Source of the DNA: Streptomyces sp. ICC1
GTDB taxonomy: Bacteria > Actinomycetota > Actinomycetes > Streptomycetales > Streptomycetaceae
Assembly (NCBI RefSeq): GCF_003287935.1
Contig: NZ_CP030287.1
Coordinates: forward strand, 8,534,267 to 8,598,266
Length of the DNA: 64,000 bases
Direction of reading: 5' to 3'
Below the pieces are notes generated by a model. It was not told the DNA's origin and did not search any database. It was given only the letters and a program-made list of their open reading frames with translations. Made by a program: the position numbers and the translations under genes. Below are positions 61,539 to 64,000 of this stretch, piece after piece. The number at the start of each line of letters is the position of its first letter. Position 1 is the stretch's first letter.

Positions 61539-62031
61539 CCTTGGCGGTGAAGGAGTCGAGGTTGCCGAGTGCGCGGTCGATCTTCTCCTCGACCGTCAGC
61601 GTCTCCTCGAAGCCCCGGGTCTTCAGCTTCGGCTGGCGCTTGCCCCTGATGTACAGGGAGCAGGCCAGGTCGGAGCAGACGTAGGTCCCGACCGTGTTGC
61701 CGTCGCGGCCGCGGGCTCCGGCGAGCGGGGCCACGAGGAGGGTGACGCCCGAGGAGGTGTGACCCGTCAGGCAGATCTGGCAGATGCTGGACTTGAAGCC
61801 GCCCACCCGGTTCGCGGCCGGGACCCGCAGTGAGATGCCGAGGGCGCCGCCGTCGGCCAGGGGCCGCACGATGTGCGCCCGCAGCGGGGCCGCGGGATCC
61901 ACCCAGCCGAGGAAGTCGAGGTCCTCCCAGGGGAGTTCGGCGAAGTCGGTCGGCAGCTTGAGGCGTGCCGCCTCGCCCTTGGTGCAGTTCACGAAGGAGG
62001 CGCGGATCTGTTGGTCGGTGAGCGGGTCCAT
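61528..62031 (-). CDS. FBP-domain (FusB-type) zinc protein
   Basis: A 167-residue elongation-factor-G-binding protein family member; FusB proteins free EF-G from fusidic-acid-stalled ribosomes. DPLTDQQIRASFVNCTKGEAARLKLP opens the helical domain. The treble-clef zinc site uses CQICLTGHTSSG and CSDLACSLY. ATG at 62031. Its stop overlaps the convergent plus-strand gene end. In non-pathogens it may be a general ribosome-rescue factor. Confidence 0.9.
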   Translation of the reverse strand: MDPLTDQQIRASFVNCTKGEAARLKLPTDFAELPWEDLDFLGWVDPAAPLRAHIVRPLADGGALGISLRVPAANRVGGFKSSICQICLTGHTSSGVTLLVAPLAGARGRDGNTVGTYVCSDLACSLYIRGKRQPKLKTRGFEETLTVEEKIDRALGNLDSFTAKVTG

Positions 62032-62119
62032 GAAACGAACGGTACGTGCTGGTGGGAGCCCTGGTCACCTGCTTTTGGCGGCCGCCGGGGCCGCCGCCGC
62101 GGCCCGCGGCCCCGGGTCC

Positions 62120-63178
62120 TCAGAGGCGGACGAGGGTGACCTCGGTGGCCTTGACGCTGGTCCACACCTCGGCGCCGTCGGTGATCCCCAGCTCGGCGGC
62201 CGCGTCCGGGGTGATCTCCGCGACCAGGTCGGGCGTCTGCGCCGAGCCGATCAGCACGCGCAGCCGGCTGCCGACCGAGGTGATCTCCCGTACGGTCCCG
62301 GGCCAGACGTTGCGGGGGCTGCCGCCCGGGCGCTCCCGGTGGACGGACACGGCCTCGGGGGCGATGATCGCGAGGGCCCGCGCCCCCTCGGGCAGCACCT
62401 CCGCCACCACCAGACGGCCCCCGCCCGCGAGTGCCAGGCCGTCGGCCGACGCCGTGCCGGACCACGCGTTGCGCCCCAGCATCCGGGCCACCCACGGGGA
62501 ACGCGGATGCCGGGTGACCTCGGAGGGCGGTGCGTCCTGGAGGGTCCGGCCGTCGGCGAGCACGAGCACCCGGTCGGCCAGCGAGACCGCCTCGACGGGA
62601 TCGTGGGTGACGATGAGGCAGACCCCGCCGAAGCCGGCCAGGTGGGTGCGCAGGGTGTGCCGGACGCGGGCGCGCGTCGTCTGGTCGAGGGCGGCGAGCG
62701 GCTCGTCGAGGAGCAGCAGCCGCGGCCGGGCCGCGAGCGCGCGGGCGAGGGCCACCCGCTGGGCCTGGCCGCCGGAGAGCTGCGCGGGCTTGCGGCGGGC
62801 GAGGTGGCCGACGCCGAGCCGGTCGAGCCAGGCCTGGGCCTCGGCGCGGGCCTCGGCGCGCGGCACCCCGCGGGCACGCAGCCCGTAGGCGGTGTTGGCG
62901 AGGGCGGTCAGGTGCGGGAAGAGCGCGCCGTCCTGCGGGACCCACGCCACCTGCCGCTTGTGCGGGGGCAGCGCGGTGACGTCGGCGTCGCCGAGCCTGA
63001 GCTCGGCGTACGCGCGCGGGGTGAGGCCGAGGAGGGCGCGCAGGAGGGTGGTCTTGCCCGCGCCGTTCTCGCCGACGACGGCGATGGTGGTGCCGGGTTC
63101 GGCGTCGAGGGTGAGCTCGTTGAAACCGGTGACGGTGGCGTGCAGGGGCCAGCGTCCGCCGTCGGCGGGGGCGGCGGG
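62120..63178 (-). CDS. molybdate/sulfate-type ABC ATPase (ModC-like), start missing
   Basis: About 350 residues. The frame is open from GGRWPLHATVTGFNELTLD. Walker A GENGAGKTT, signature LSGGQAQR, Walker B LLLLDEPLAALD, and a C-terminal TOBE/MOP-type region (VWPGTVREITSVGSRLRVLIGSAQTPDLVAEITP) are intact. No ATG or GTG lies before the Walker A region; a GTG at 62950 is well inside the domain. The 5' end meets the Pro/Gly-rich run near 63180 just before the SURF1 leader, so the start has been lost. modA and modB are not in the window. Confidence 0.85.
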   Translation of the reverse strand, partial: PAAPADGGRWPLHATVTGFNELTLDAEPGTTIAVVGENGAGKTTLLRALLGLTPRAYAELRLGDADVTALPPHKRQVAWVPQDGALFPHLTALANTAYGLRARGVPRAEARAEAQAWLDRLGVGHLARRKPAQLSGGQAQRVALARALAARPRLLLLDEPLAALDQTTRARVRHTLRTHLAGFGGVCLIVTHDPVEAVSLADRVLVLADGRTLQDAPPSEVTRHPRSPWVARMLGRNAWSGTASADGLALAGGGRLVVAEVLPEGARALAIIAPEAVSVHRERPGGSPRNVWPGTVREITSVGSRLRVLIGSAQTPDLVAEITPDAAAELGITDGAEVWTSVKATEVTLVRL

Positions 63179-63270
63179 GGCCCTCCGGTTCCCCCTCCCT
63201 CCCGTCCTCCCCGACCCCGGACGGCCACCCGGCCGCCGGGGTCCTCGCCGCTGGGGGTACCGTCGTGGGC

Positions 63271-64000
63271 GTGTACCGCTTTGTACTGACCCGGCAGTGG
63301 GTGTGCCTCACCCTCATCGGCCTCGTCCTCATCCCCGCGATGATCAAGCTGGGGTTCTGGCAGTTCCACCGCCACGAGCACCGGGTCGCGCAGAACGAGC
63401 TCATCGACGCCAACCTCAAGGCGAAGCCGGTCCCGATGACCGAGGTCACCTCTCCCGGGCACGTCGTCCCGCGCGCCGACTACTGGCGCGCCGTGACCGC
63501 CACCGGCACCTACGACCCCGCGCACGAGGTCGTCGTACGGATGCGCACCTCCAACGACGACCGGGTCGGCTTCCAGGTCGTGACCCCGCTGGTGCAGGCC
63601 GACGGCCGGGTCGTGCTCGTCAACCGCGGCTGGGTGGCGGGCGGCGACGACCCGCGCGCATACCCCCCGGTGCCGGCCCCGCCCGCGGGCGAGGTGACGG
63701 TGACCGGCAGGCTGAAGGCCGACGAGACGAGCGGCGGCAGCGGCATCAAGGACCGCAAGGGCCTGCCGGACCGCCAGGTGATGCTGATCAACAGCGCGCG
63801 GCAGGCGGCGTACCTCGGCAAGCCGGTCCTCGGCGGATACCTGGAGCTCACCGCGCCCCTCCCGGCCGAAGGCAAACCCGAGGCGGTCGCCGAGCCGGAC
63901 CACGACTCGATCGGCCCGCACATGGCGTACGCCGTGCAGTGGTGGCTCTTCACCTTCGCGGTGCCGGTGGGCTGGATCGTCCTGGTCCGGCGCGAGAAGC
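63271..64000 (+). CDS. SURF1-family protein, 3' end beyond window
   Basis: At least 243 residues. TM1 is VYRFVLTRQWVCLTLIGLVLIPAMIKLGFWQFHRHEHR with the SURF1 LGxWQ-type motif. The central domain (YWRAVTATGTYDPAHEVVVRMRTSNDDRVGFQVVTPLVQADGRVVLVNRGWV) is conserved, and a second TM (QWWLFTFAVPVGWIVLVRREK) is running at the edge. The start is the GTG at 63271; another GTG two codons earlier is possible. It supports assembly of heme-copper cytochrome c oxidase. Confidence 0.92.
   Translation, partial: MYRFVLTRQWVCLTLIGLVLIPAMIKLGFWQFHRHEHRVAQNELIDANLKAKPVPMTEVTSPGHVVPRADYWRAVTATGTYDPAHEVVVRMRTSNDDRVGFQVVTPLVQADGRVVLVNRGWVAGGDDPRAYPPVPAPPAGEVTVTGRLKADETSGGSGIKDRKGLPDRQVMLINSARQAAYLGKPVLGGYLELTAPLPAEGKPEAVAEPDHDSIGPHMAYAVQWWLFTFAVPVGWIVLVRREK

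Overview
The window is high-GC actinobacterial DNA and is almost certainly from Streptomyces. It shows strong third-position G/C bias, frequent GTG starts, a gamma-butyrolactone-receptor TetR regulator, CebR boxes, a csp/MerR pair, ANTAR, DUF317, DUF6879 and DUF664 proteins, and an NHEJ polymerase/ligase pair. It does not read as one continuous natural chromosome segment. Tn5/Nextera adaptor sequence lies at 5-23, 47761-47783 and 55488-55544; the last includes the 3' part of Illumina P5, an 8-nt index slot and the read-1 adaptor. Inverted fold-backs lie at 27.69-28.17, 40.00-40.10, 43.89-43.98 and 60.59-61.17 kb, and several genes are cut off or fused at sharp points (about 4.09, 11.98, 28.17, 36.13, 40.05, 47.77, 55.54, 60.59 and 63.18 kb). 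I read it as a mosaic of authentic Streptomyces blocks joined by library or assembly artefacts. Gene calls inside blocks are sound; synteny across joins is not.

Layout. 0-4.1 kb: S9 peptidase (5' cut) and a dipeptide/oligopeptide ABC ATPase pair. 4.1-12 kb: an accessory block with a DEAH helicase carrying helicase-associated repeats, a TniQ-like protein, a TnsA-like protein that seems to have lost its catalytic residues, two coupled small unknown genes, csp and a MerR-type gene. Two ~260-bp non-coding repeat copies and a TACTGC array belong to it, and an RsbW-like kinase and a STAS fragment follow. 12.5-17.3 kb: LacI, PaaX, maleate-isomerase-like, FAH-family and AraC genes, which look like an aromatic or N-heterocycle catabolic module. 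17.5-27.9 kb: a one-TM peptide, a YbdK-type ligase, a class II glutamine amidotransferase, ANTAR, a GBL-receptor homologue coupled to a frameshifted epoxide hydrolase, two DUF664 proteins, a flavoprotein divergent from a SnoaL-like gene with a SoxR-box promoter, DUF5107/TPR and an arginase-fold gene. 28.2-32.2 kb: truncated cebE, two CebR boxes, cebR and a GH6 cellulase. 32.3-34.5 kb: LigD-type polymerase and ATP-dependent ligase. 34.6-43.8 kb: DUF6879, a truncated flavoprotein, a Tat-type PIG-L deacetylase, a GGCT-like protein, a collagen-like protein, a CBM/GH13 amylase and a HAD phosphatase. 44-47.5 kb: a GGDEF-EAL protein, a secreted metalloprotease and tRNA-Lys. 47.5-51.8 kb: debris (primase fragment, methyltransferase pseudogene, IS remnant) around SWIM and DUF317 genes. 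51.8-55.1 kb: FHA-ABCG transporter and an SLT protein. 55.5-64 kb: TetR (5' cut), ilvD, a PQQ propeller, a chimeric MFS transporter, an FBP zinc protein, modC-like (5' cut) and SURF1 (3' cut by the window edge).

The best candidate for new biology is 4.1-11.2 kb. Helicase, TniQ and an apparently dead TnsA-like protein sit together with no TnsB or TnsC, beside a duplicated non-coding element and an 8-bp tandem array. This suggests a domesticated Tn7-like targeting module or the remnant of a mobile element. The next most interesting items are the leaderless SoxR-box promoter at 23.72-23.75 kb and the GBL receptor overlapping an epoxide hydrolase.
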